DNA of 64,000 nt from Metopolophium dirhodum (lineage: Eukaryota; Arthropoda; Insecta; Hemiptera; Aphididae). The stretch is from contig NC_083562.1 in assembly GCF_019925205.1 (NCBI RefSeq), positions 558,001 through 622,000 of the forward strand. Direction: 5' to 3'. The notes under the pieces were generated by a model. That model saw nothing but the letters and a program-made list of their open reading frames with translations, was not told the DNA's origin and searched no databases. The position numbers and the translations under genes were made by a program. Below, in pieces: positions 22,778 through 34,900 of this stretch (the stretch's first letter is position 1; the number at the start of each line of letters is the position of its first letter).

Positions 22778-23439
22778 ATGCAATTAGACTTGTGTAACTG
22801 TTTCAAATTTTGAATTATTATTATAATATTTAATGCATAATTATTTTATTTTATTTTGTTTAGTGATCTAGCATTAAGCAATTTTAAGCAATGTATTTAG
22901 ACATTGATCAACTATTTATATGTATTAATTAATAATGTGTAAATGAAGCCAAAATAATTAGACTCTTCCTATTTGGTATTACAATTAAAAATTAAAGTGA
23001 TACTATTATAATTATTTCCTTTTTTTTAATAAATAACATATATGCTGAATTCTAGTTTACAAAACTATTGTTTTTATTTGTTACTGATATAATGAGACCT
23101 ATATTACTAATTAAAATATTGTATATTGTATATATTATTATAATTTTATATTGGTTTTAATTACTATTAATTATTATTTACTATATAGTAATTTATTTAA
23201 CTATTAGTAATATGGTATAATCGTGTAATTAGGCAATAGCTTAAAAGTAATATAAATATTTTAAAAATGTCATAGTGTATTGTAAAATATATAATATACA
23301 TAGAATTTCAAGGCTCCTTAAATATTTTTGAATTACAACAAAAAAACTAAAATTGTTAATCTTAGTTTAAATATTCAATTACATTAAAATTTAAAAATCA
23401 AATTTCTGTAACAAAAAATATTGTATTTATTTCTTTAAT

Positions 23440-24330
23440 AGATTTTTGGATTTCAGTAAGACTGAAGAACCTTGTATTAATTTTTCAAGCCTAATTTGGA
23501 CATACTTAGGTAATACATATTTTTTGCCTCACAAAATAATTTGCAAACTTTCGTAATTTCTAACGCTTATAAAAAATTGTTGAATTTACAATCAATTTTT
23601 TTTAGCTCCAGTAATAACTTAAGAGAAAGCTTGTATACAAAAAATATTATCAACATCTGTAGAAGAAAAATTTAAAAAAAAAGGGAAAGTGCCAAAGTGG
23701 GTAACCATCACATTGCTGTACAATAGAAGTCAAGTGGTCAAGTGTACTTCGTAAATTAGTACTTTAGTAGGTAGGTGACTGTATTGGATGTGTTAAATTT
23801 GAATTCAATGATAAATCATTGCATATGAAAAACTATTCTTGGCGGAGACCATCTGTCAGCTTGTAAGTAGTATATTTTATCATATATTTATATTACTGTT
23901 ATAGAAATTTTTTTTACTATCAGTAATATTATGATGGGTAGAATTAAATGTTGCCAAAAACATTGCACTAATTGAAAATTCCACTATATGTATAAAAAAT
24001 AAATTAAAAGTTTCAAGTACCCACACATAACAATTTTGAATTATATCAAAATAACTTAAATCGATATTCTTTGTTTAAAATTGTAAATACCTTGGTACCA
24101 ATTTAATTTCGTCCAAATTTTAACTTCAAAAGTTAACCTAAAATTTATTTTTTGTTTTGGAATAAACAACATATGATGAACCTTGTATAAATGTTCAAGG
24201 TTTTCGACCTTGCAAAAAATGTTATATTAAATTAATAGAAAAAAATTCAAAATTTCAAATGTTCATAAACAGCTCAAAAAGAGTCCAAATATCTTGAACA
24301 ATATACTATGTGCTAATAATAAAAATAGGT
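23440..24330. repeat. Dispersed repeat family copy 1
   Basis: Shares several blocks with copies near 46, 48, 49, 54.5, 56.7 and 58 kb. Examples are GAACCTTGTATTAATTTTTC, TTTGAATTCAATGATAAATC and a block reading CGGAGACCATCTGTCA that resembles GCGAAGACGGTCTGTCA in copy 2. Copies are diverged and differently truncated. I could not assign a transposon class. No coding frame. Confidence 0.55.
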
Positions 24331-24505
24331 GTGTATAATTTTATTTATTTAGCGTATGGTTACATGTTTTATATCATGTTTGTTACAATTTTGTAATTTC
24401 AATTGCAGTTCGAACCAATTCCCCCGGGTGTTCCGGTCGAACAGCCTAGAAGGCGTGCACCAATGATAGACCGTCCGGCTGGGGTCCAACATGAAAACAA
24501 TTAGC

Positions 24506-24803
24506 CATCACGGACTAAGATATAATTGACTGGAAACGACATGGTCGGCGGGGGTTGGGGGACGGCCCCAAAAGGTGTCGCTTAGCTGATAGGAATACTG
24601 TTCTTGAAGTTTTCAGCGATACCGGTGGTTTTATTTGGCTTCACAATTTTGTATCTTAGTCCGTGTTTTATACTAGTAAACTCTAGGAACACATTGCGAC
24701 CCCCCGCACTTTGCCTCATGCCCACGTGTACATACATTCGTGATCGTGTTAACTGTTAAGCCACTCGTTTAGTCGTTTCCAGTCTTTTATAACTTAGTCC
24801 GTG
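24506..24803. repeat. Three inverted/direct copies of a CACGGACTAAG motif
   Basis: CACGGACTAAGATATAA followed by GACTGGAAACGA (about 24509-24540) recurs inverted as TCGTTTCCAGTC...TTAGTCCGTG (about 24772-24802). A half copy TATCTTAGTCCGTG lies between them (about 24652). The outer pair could be transposon ends or a foldback. The segment is clearly richer in GC than its surroundings. Confidence 0.55.
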
Positions 24804-24811
24804 GTAGCGAT

Positions 24812-24840
24812 CATGATATAATAAACTTTATTATATCATG
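24812..24840. repeat. AT-rich hairpin
   Basis: CATGATATAATA and TATTATATCATG form a 12-bp perfect inverted repeat with a short loop. A flanking GTAGCGAT sits on both sides (GGTAGCGATCATGATA and ATGGTAGCGATAA). It may be a short insertion with duplicated flank. Confidence 0.5.
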
Positions 24841-25212
24841 GTAGCGATAAAGTGTCTTGCACGGAACGCTACGTTAGAAAACAGCACCCAGACCCCCCGA
24901 CCCCCCTCACCACTACTACTCCGCCCACCTGCCAAAAAGTATAACCGTGTACACCGTTAACATGTTAACTGACATTTAACCGTGGTATCAGTCATAACCA
25001 GGTTGTTATATTATAATATCCGTCTCCTACGAAATATATCGTCATGACAAAGCTCAAAGCTGAAAGCTGTATGTACTTTGTTTAACGCCGTCACGCCGAC
25101 TCTTTAGCCGTCCAAGGTTCCGGTGTACACACGTGAGTACACAATGTTTAATTATATTTGCCTATTGTTATATGTATGTACATTGTGTAAATTAGTTGTT
25201 AATTTTTTCAGA

Positions 25213-25629
25213 ATGAATAGCTACATTTTCAAAATCGAACAATGCCCCGGTAAGCAGGTGAATTATTACAATAAATAATAATTCACCTGCATACCCAAAG
25301 GCAAACAAAATGCCCGCACGCTGTAAATTTATCAGAAGTTAATAAACTTTGTCAACATTTTAATAGGATAGGTTAATTTTGAATACTCTAATAAATAAAA
25401 CTCTACTAACATATGTATCTGTTTCAGGTTGCCTTAACTGCAACGGCTACGGGCATATCGACAGCAAATGTGAGTATTTTGTTCATGTGATATTGCACGT
25501 GCTTTTATATTTAATGTTATATGTATTATTTGTATTACAGGCACCAGACCCAAAGGGTCTAGAAAAACCAAAAATACGGACACCGTCAGCGACGACAGCC
25601 CCGACGAAAGCCAGAGAGGAGCAACGTAG
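25213..25629 (+). CDS. Possible small C2HC zinc-knuckle protein (3 exons)
   Basis: Exons 25213-25249, 25428-25469 and 25541-25629 join with consistent phases (1, 1) across clean GT-AG introns to give 55 aa. The first acceptor (AATTTTTTCAG) precedes the ATG by one base, so an untranslated exon should lie upstream; GTGTACACAC followed by GTGAGT at about 25133 is a candidate donor. The middle reads CPGCLNCNGYGHIDSKC, similar to the N-terminal half of the C2HC fingers found in Myt1/L3MBTL-type proteins. The second half of that finger is missing. The C-terminus is basic, then acidic (VSDDSPDES). It may be a real small nuclear protein, the first exons of a longer gene, or a duplicated fragment. The neat splice sites argue against chance. 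Confidence 0.45.
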
Positions 25630-25658
25630 ATACTGTAAGGAATATTATTATCTATTTG

Positions 25659-26649
25659 CAGTGGCGGATAGGCCCACCGAGAATTCGGGAATTTCCCGGT
25701 AGGCCCTATCCTGTGTTGATGAATGGGGGCCCTAGGACCATTTATCAACTACTGAACCTTGTGTGATGAAGATTGAAAATAGTTTTAATAAAGATGCGAA
25801 TTGACTAATTTAATATTTTTAACCACCATAAAATACCGAAAAATACCATAATAACTTAGCTATAAACAATATTTATTTTTGTTCCCTCTATCGGCCGTAT
25901 CATTGGAAATATTGAGATTTACTTTTAGATTAGAGTTATAGAAAACCGTATTTAATATCGGTAGATTATAGCTCTGCTATATAATCTACCAATGCGGTGG
26001 TTATACGCTTTTATAGTTTTAAACATTTTTTATTTTTCAAAATGTGTGATTTTTAACGCTGATTTTGGAAGTTATAGTCCGCAAAGGTTTGTGATTTTAC
26101 GTTTATACGCATGTGTGCAACACTATTTTAATGTTGCGCGGAAGAACTTGTGTTTGGTGTTTTCTCGATTTTTTTGTCCGAGTGCAGCGCAGCGAGCTAG
26201 TGGCAACGCTAGTACATTATGTGCTTTTTAACAACTTTGTTTCACTCTGAGGCCTGCCTAAGGTGGTAAACATCGGGGGATATTTTAGATTTTTTTCTTC
26301 GAGCAATCTTCAATTCTAACTATTATTTTTTTTAAAAATGAGCGTTACGAAAAAAAATTTAGTTTTTGAAGTTCTTCATCAATAACTTCAAAACGAAGTT
26401 TGTCCGGACTTTTTTTTTATATTCTTAAAAAGCAACTTTAAATACATATTTTGAAAAAAAAAAATTTAAAAATCGAAAAGTTGCTAAACCAGAATCATTC
26501 CCAAATCAGTACTAAGAGTACCTATATTACTTATTATATAGTTTTGTATTGTATTTTTATATCAAAATAAAATGTCAATCGCATCCTATTTTTGAGGGCA
26601 CTTATTCAAATTAATTCCTGGTAAGAAAATATAAGCCTATTCGCCACTG
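25659..26649. mobile_element. hAT-like element, 991 bp, non-coding
   Basis: Ends CAGTGGCGGATAGG and CCTATTCGCCACTG are inverted repeats with one mismatch, flanked by a perfect 8-bp duplication TCTATTTG (25651-25658 and 26650-26657). No transposase is recognisable. It sits 29 bases past the stop of the small zinc-knuckle gene model. Confidence 0.88.
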
Positions 26650-26657
26650 TCTATTTG

Positions 26658-28958
26658 TGAATAACAATTGTTAAAATATATTGTAATAGTTGTGTTTTTG
26701 TTCCAGAACTTTAAAATTCAAACATTGTCATTATTTTTTTTTTTAATCTATTTATTTTAACTCAAAATTATAATATTAAAAAATTATTTTGTATTGCACA
26801 TATTATAATGATATATAATATTGTTATACATTGTCGTTAAAAGTTTTCAAATATTTGTTGTATAAAATAGGTACGCAGGTACCGATATATTATTATTACT
26901 GTTGTTGAAAGTTTTATAAATAATAAACTTTTGTTTGATTTATATAATATTATAATGTATATTATCTAACCGTCTCTTTCTATAGTTGAGGTGCTATCGG
27001 TCTGTATATGACCTGAACAAAAACTACTATATAAGCACTTAAACAATTTCCGCTTTTATATTTTATCTTCTAGGTAAATATTCAAAAATCGGCGAAATGA
27101 TAAGAAAAAAAAGTGATAACGCGGCCGTGGGCACGGAATTTTCTCAATCGCGCTCCTTATTTTCTGCGTCGCCCCTGGCGTGAGAAAACGGAGATTATCG
27201 TTTATCGTCGATGACGGTATGAGATATCCAAATACATATATCGTTAAATTTATATATTATGTAACTGTAGAGAAAAGTTCATTGTTGTGGTGCAACTAAC
27301 ATGACTGATCAGAATTTTGATCATTGGACGAATCATATTTTAATAAACAAATTTTTGATTTTAACAAATTATTTCAGTACAAAAAAATAAAAAAGAATTT
27401 TTTTTTTTTATTTGAAGATTATTTGAAATACTTTACTATTTATAGTATTTGGGTGGTATTTTAAATACTTTATAATAGAGTATTTGAGTAATTAATTAAA
27501 TACTTTTAAAAAGTATTTTTTACAATACTGCTTAACATGATTCGGTAATCACAATAACAGAAATGTGACACCTGCGGTAGTCCATTGTATAATCAAGTAT
27601 AGTTGCAATATAACTAAGAAGTATCCTTAATTCCTAAACTGTTATAAGACAGTTATAAATAAATAGTAAATAGGTACCCATGTGGCCTTGTCTTATAATA
27701 TTTGCTCATAATTTACTAATCAATAATAAATAATAATATACCTATACCTATATGGTTTTAATTATTAATACAACTTTCTAATTTATTTATTTTAATGCAA
27801 TAGGTAGTAGATAATTGTTTCCTATCGTCGGTTGTCGTAATTTATAGACTTGTGAACTAAGGCCACTGTAAAATTGCGATTAACAAATAAGTTTTGTTTT
27901 AAGATAATGCCATTTTTGTTCAACTGAAAACTGAAGCAAAATAAAATAGTGTTTATATTGTTATCATACCAATATGGTAATATCATATAGCCCATATAGG
28001 AATAAAACTGAGCATGTCAAAACCAGACGATACTGTTAACTTGTTTACTAATTACCTACTCAAAACTTGAGATTTAACATAAATAATTATTAAAACTGGC
28101 ATTATTTGAATAAACCTACACATTTTCAATAATTCTGTAAGTACAGATTATACAGTCAAGTCTAGATTAGGTATACATTTATAATTATTAATTAGGTAGT
28201 TTTCTTTTAAATGTCAAACTAATTTTATCCAGATCACAAAAAGAGATGCGGGATATACAGGCAAATAATGAAAGGCTACATTAAAAATAATATACTATGA
28301 GACTTCGGACGGACAGTTTGTAATAACCCTACTGGAGGGCCATAAGATATATGCTATAGCCTAAAGGTATCTATGCGGCATGTATACCTGTATATTAGAA
28401 AGTCGCATCGGATTCGGTTATTTTGTATCTATTTGTATTATGAGTCTAAGCACCTTCACGCTACTCGTAAGGTGTCACAATAATTTGTTACTTATCAGTT
28501 ATCACTTAGAATAATTTTGATCTGAATATTTGAGGAGGGTTAATATTTTTTGACATGAAAACGAAATAGACTGAAATAGTGAAATATAATAAAATTAAAA
28601 ACAAAATAAATTAACTTTACTTACTTCTTAAAATTAAAAAAGATATTTAGTAAGTTAACAGTTAAGTTAATATAAAATTAACTTTAACTTTTTAACTCAT
28701 TAATGCCCAGCCTTGTTTTTATAATCATTATTGTTTAAAAATTATAGTATGTATGTATAATTAATTCAAATTTATTCACAATTTATATGTGCCCCCCTAT
28801 CAAAATATCGAAGATCCACCCCTGGTATTAGGTGCCTATATTGTAACTAAAAATATCGTACTGGTTGATAATAATTCAAGTGTGTTATTCGTACATGAAA
28901 CGCGCATGTATTTTACATGGAATGATTAACTGTGAAGTGTGAAGCAATAGTCGTCCGT
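26658..28958. other. AT-rich intergenic spacer
   Basis: No gene supported. A GC-richer patch near 27120-27200 and a CCACCCCTG-like possible transposon end near 28818 were seen, but no partner ends. The downstream side should include the 3' UTR of the S28 peptidase gene. Confidence 0.5.
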
Positions 28959-31900
28959 TTACTTGCGATATCTGTAATCAAAAATCCATTTTGTGATCCA
29001 ATGTTTAATGGTTTTCCTTGCATGGATCACAGATGACGTATCGTTGGGATGTGACGCCCTCAAGTCCAAGTGATGAGCACCATCTGGTATCAATAACGCC
29101 CTAACGGACGACGAGAGACTCTTCAACACGCCGCCACTGGACCACGGGTCCAATAAACCATTGCTAAGAAAATAATTCATTATCAATTAATTACTATAGT
29201 TTTCTGACGCGTTTGTTCCGAATTACCAAATACGTCTACAGGTAACATTCAGTGATTGTATACAATGAACTTTAATTTTAATAATAATTTAAAACATTAT
29301 TGTATATTCAACCGACGACAAGTTTCCTTTCCATTTTACACAGACTTAGGATACCTGTGGGTGCTAGGTATGGTTAACACGTTTGTGTTGCTATAGTCAG
29401 TCAGAGGTATAACACAAGTATAAGCAATAGGCATAGGCGCAAATAGGGGGGGGGGGGGCTTTAGGGGCTAATTATGACAATTTGTCATAAGTCACACATG
29501 TACTACAATCCAAATATTTTGCGTGTAAATATATTCTAATTATACATTGTCAAACTATTTGAAGACTTAAGTGTCCTCAATATAGAGCTCCTATATCTAA
29601 AAACTATTACTATATATTATCTAAAGACTAAAACTACACAATCAGTTGGATCCTATAAACCATGGGGTCAGCACTAGATATGCGGCTAGTTATTTTACCT
29701 TAGACTGGCCCATGAAAACTGGCTGTCGAAAAGCTTTTTATTTTCTGGGAAATTAGATATTTAGTGATATCCAATCATACCCAGTGATGTGGCCCAGGGG
29801 CGTATATAGGATTTTCTTGAGGAGGGGGATATCAAAATTTTTTAGTGTTGATGCAACCTTTTGTTAGTTACTCCATGTAAGGCTAACAATAAAAACAATA
29901 ATATTGATTTTAATTTTACTCTGTTTTATTAATTTATAAAATAAACTCTAGTTTTCTGTTTTTTAAGCACAACTCATCAATTACTTCATCTGTTGTAATT
30001 TCGACCTCTCTGTGACAAGAAAGCATAGCCAACCCATTAAGTCTAGTCTATAATCACAAAACACATACATTTTTTAATATTTATTTCAAAATTTACGAAT
30101 TCCTTATCGTTTTCTGTCCGCTGTCGCAATTAGTTTCGTGTTCTACGTATATAACAGTATAATAGGTTAGGTACTAGCGGGTTTTACCCGATTTCTCTCG
30201 AATATAGTCCTATTTTAATTTTGTTGTTATTGTTGGGTAATATCACTCGCAGCCCACAGGATAACAAAATTATAAAATATAAATAGCAACAGTACTGCAG
30301 CTTAAACTTTATACCTAAACTAAAAAAAAAAGGTCAAGGGAGGGGATCTATCCCCCATATCCCCCCCCCATAAATACGTCACTGATGTGGCCAATATATG
30401 CCAATATGACGCTTACCCCTTTTCAAAAAAAAATATTTCCCACTGACTCCGATATTTCATATGATGCGTCTAAAACTAAATATATGTACCATACTTAATA
30501 ACACTTGTAACATGAATCTGAAATTATTTATTATTATTAAGAAAAATGTTTTTTTATTTGTAAACTAAGATAGGGTTATAGGGCCCAGGGTTGGGCCTCC
30601 TTGCGAGTTTTTCTCTGTAAAGCCCAGTTATCTTTTTGATATTAATTAAAATAAATAAAAAAAATTATGTATTGGATAAATTGCAAAATATTTAATGTGA
30701 TACGAGTGGGGTCGGAGACACATGTCGCTTACCTCACGCTTACTTAACCAAATACGTGTAAATTGTTGATAAATAATTGCGTAAAAAAATTACACAATTT
30801 TCGTTGAGGGCAACAACCAAACCAATTCCGAATTTACCATCTCGACAAGTATACTTTACAAATAATAATATCATGATGCAGGTAAATATATTAAATTATA
30901 TTGAATTTGCATATTATTATTTTTTTTTTTATTGGTCTTAAGCCCGTCAACTGAGGTCATTAGCTGTAATATGGTGGTACTGTAGGGTTTTTGGGACGGG
31001 AACACGTTTTTGTGTTAGGCAGAATTTTTAAGTGGGCACCTGTAGGTATCTGCCATGCCCTGGTGCCGGGTGGTGGATGGTGGCCTCTCTCTCCAGACAC
31101 CGTGGTTGCCCAAAGAGAAGTGACGCCCGTGACCGAGATTCGAACTGGCGACGGTGCGCGTCACAACCGATGCCTTAGTCCACTCGGTCACTACGTCCCT
31201 TACATATTATTATACTCTAGCATCAATTATGATTAATAATACGTTTTGCGCACATATGTAAATACCTAACCTAACCTATATATAATATTATACATAATTT
31301 TATTATCGTTACCTGAATATGATGTTGGACGCGGCTTTGAGATTTTTGCCTCCGTACTGTTTTTCGACGTCGTCTGTGGTTGGTTTGACGTCGTATCGAT
31401 TTTCGCAGTACTCCGCGTAGCTTTTGAAATCCCACGGGTAGGCTTCGAATATATCGTCCTCGCCGCCGTTAGTACATAATGGCATTATCATTTCCGTGCA
31501 AGCCTGAAAAACCCCCATCATGTAGCTGTATATTGTATAACAATGTTCACATTTTATTTCGGATAATTGATTAGTTATAGAAAAACGGCAGTGTCTCACA
31601 ATCTGTACCTACATACCTAATTAGCTATTATGATTTATAGATGTATCGAGTCGTGCCAATAATAAAATATTAGCTAAGAGTTCATACTACATAATATTGT
31701 TATGTAGGTTCTTTAATATATATTATATTATAATTACATTAGCATATAATATTACCTAACCTAACCGATGGATAATTTCTACCTACTAATTAGCATTTCG
31801 TAATATTTATTTATTATTTTTATAATATATTATGATGTGGAAAACGCCTCGATAGCTTTCATTTTTTAAATAATAGTTTCCGGAGAAAGAGTTATTATCG

Positions 31901-34900
31901 ATTACGAAGACAAAAAATTTCAAGACTACTGCAGATAATAATATTATATTATGTATGTCTATTTTTTCCCAATAATTTTTCTGTTATTGATATTTTATCA
32001 TTTTTAAGAGTTTTATTTCTATTAACGGTCAAACATTAAAAAATAAATCGACATTTTTGGTAGGATATATTATATATTATTTCATAATATGATAAATTTA
32101 TTTACTCATTCAACAGCAGAATGATTACTTGTTCCCGAACAGGGCTGCACTCACCTGATAATCCCATCCGTTCATCATATCATCCGAGAACGCCGACGAC
32201 AGATTCAAACAGCTAGCCGATCCGGTGTAATTGAAATACACGCTCAGCCCGTGAAACACTGACATCAACAGCGTTTTGTCGTCTTCCGTGTGACTCGTCA
32301 TCGACTTGCAGACTTCCTGACGATAGAAATTAACCGTATTTTTATTATTATTCCACATCACCCTAGCCTACATCGCGGTTCAAGACTGGACACGTAAAAC
32401 AATATGTGATCTCGTCGAGTTATGTCACAAGTTGTCAAGTTTTTTTTTGGAAACTTCATTAAGTTTGATTTAATATTAAAAGAATAATAAACTTAACATT
32501 ATTAAAAGTCAAAATTCGTCAGATTCTACTTTCTTATCAACAATAAACAAAAAATTGAATACCTTAATTTAGTGATATTTTTTAATATTATTAATGTTAG
32601 TAAAATATCTTAGAGAACGATATGTCACTATGTCATATAAGATAAATAAAAGTATAATATATTCTTGAAATTAACCTGTTATGAACCATCAATAAATTCC
32701 AAATAATTAAGAAAGGTAGGTAGGTACCGACTACTGGAAATTTTTTACTTTTTACCCCCCTAAAGTACCAACTAGATCCACTTCCCTACCTGAAAAGATA
32801 TTGAAATTGAAAATCTAGGCTTTTTTACTGCTCCAAAAGGTAATAAATAACAGACAAAAAAAATTAAATAAAAACACACATTATTATTATTGTAATCAAT
32901 ACATTTATCGCTCCTCTGAATCTAAAAATGCAGCATTAATTATTAAAACCTTATATTGTATAGAACAAAAATAAGTAATTCATCATATAACAATATGTCA
33001 ATTAATTGAAATTGATATAACTCTTTAATATCATTTTGAATTTTAATCGTTTATAAAATTAATACTTTTGACTCGATAAGCCTTTGGCATTATACAGATT
33101 TAGGCGATTAAGCTTTACATTATTAACACACAAATACACAGTATATCAATACCTTTATCGGATTCGCCGGCAAAGGAGCCAGAAAATTAGCCTCGTAAGG
33201 ATAGTTAACCATGGCCAGTGCCACATACACATCAGTAGCCCAATATTTAAGCCGTGCCACGTCGTCGGAGTCCTTTAATGGTTTACATAGTTTCCAGTTG
33301 TCCGTTAACCACGTTTTCCCAGAATCTACGAAAAACCGTAGACGTGGTTCAATTAATTATAAATTATAATATTATATTAGTGAGCAGTGAGCACTCCTGC
33401 CAAAATAATTTACACAAACATGAATATTTGTGCTTGCATATCGCGTATGATTCTAAACAAAGCTTTAACGACTTTTGGCCTTAGTTTGTAGAAAATTATG
33501 AAAAATCGGTCTATTTGGAAACAATTATAAGTAATTTTTAATAGTAGAAGTGCATCAATCCTGTAATTAATATATTGTTTTCTATGTGTTTTGAAATGAT
33601 GAACCAACTATGTCATTTACAATTTTAACAAAATTTCTAATATCGAATTATTTTTATTTTATTCATAAAAAAGTTCAAAAAACAACAAGGTTAAATAGAA
33701 TGAACCGGTTGATTTATATAATACAGGCAGTCTGCAAGTTAACAGGTTTATATATAAGTTTGAGTGAAATTGTGTGACAATTAGTGGTTTTAATGAGTTA
33801 TATTAAACTATACCTATAGTTACTAAATTAGCCTACCTACTTTAAAGCAAAGTAAGTGCCTACTGTTAAATGTAAATACAATTTAGATATTTTATATTGA
33901 TTCAATAAAACATTTTACCTGATTCTGTGACGTTATTGATGGCTTTCCAAGATGCTGAAATAGTCAATCCACATTCGGCACTGGCATTTTTGTAAACCGA
34001 CGACGTCACTTTGTAGAAATCATTGCACGGTGTCATCCCAGTAAATTGCCATATCGGAGCTGACGAAGCTATGGCTCTAAATTAAAAAAAAAAAAACAAT
34101 TATAATCAATTATAATATAAGAATAGAACATCACATATTCACATGTACTGAGTAGTATGTAAATTTAAGTGTTATTTGGAAAGAAAGTACAAGAATATTG
34201 TAATAATAACATTATATCATTAACATGATAAATAAAACTGATAAGAATTTTAAAAATTCCAAAGTTACTTGTGAATTCAGAGTTTTTAAACTCTACATAC
34301 ATATCAATTATGTGTGTAAATGGTTCATATCATAAAGTTTTATCACTGTATACATATTATATACCGACCCTTCGACAGTGGCAGGATACTTGATGCGGAA
34401 CCAAGCGGCCAACATTCCTCCGTACGAGCCACCGAAAGCGAATACCGGATTAGGACGTCTGCCAACACTCAGTGCGTCGTCACGCAGATACTTTATTAGG
34501 TCTACGAAATCAGCCATCGCTTGCTGTGAAGTCAGATAGCCCAACTTCTCTTTGTCATCGAACGAATTCATTCCGTAGGGCATGGATTCACCATAGTAAC
34601 GGTGCTCGGCGAACACGACCAATGCCTCGAACTCTTTTGATATTTCCCACATAAAGCCCTATTTTATTTTTCGTGTATAGATAAATTATAAACTTTTCGT
34701 CTGTATACAGACATATAAATGTGTAACTTGACAAACAACCATGACCTTTCGTTTTCTGTTATTATTATTATTTTTAATGTTATATTATTTGATATTTTTT
34801 GTCGCATTTAAATGCACAATTATTATTATTTTTGTATGTACATCGGTTATTAGTTAGTGTATCAGCTGGGAAATGTCATCTAGAGTTTTTTGAAGTCGGA

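Noticed and set aside
24412..24432. TTCGAACC as a tRNA box B
   Set aside because: No box A or cloverleaf could be built around it.
28790..28830. CCACCCCTG-like right end of a hAT element
   Set aside because: No CAGGGGTGG partner or target duplication upstream in reach.
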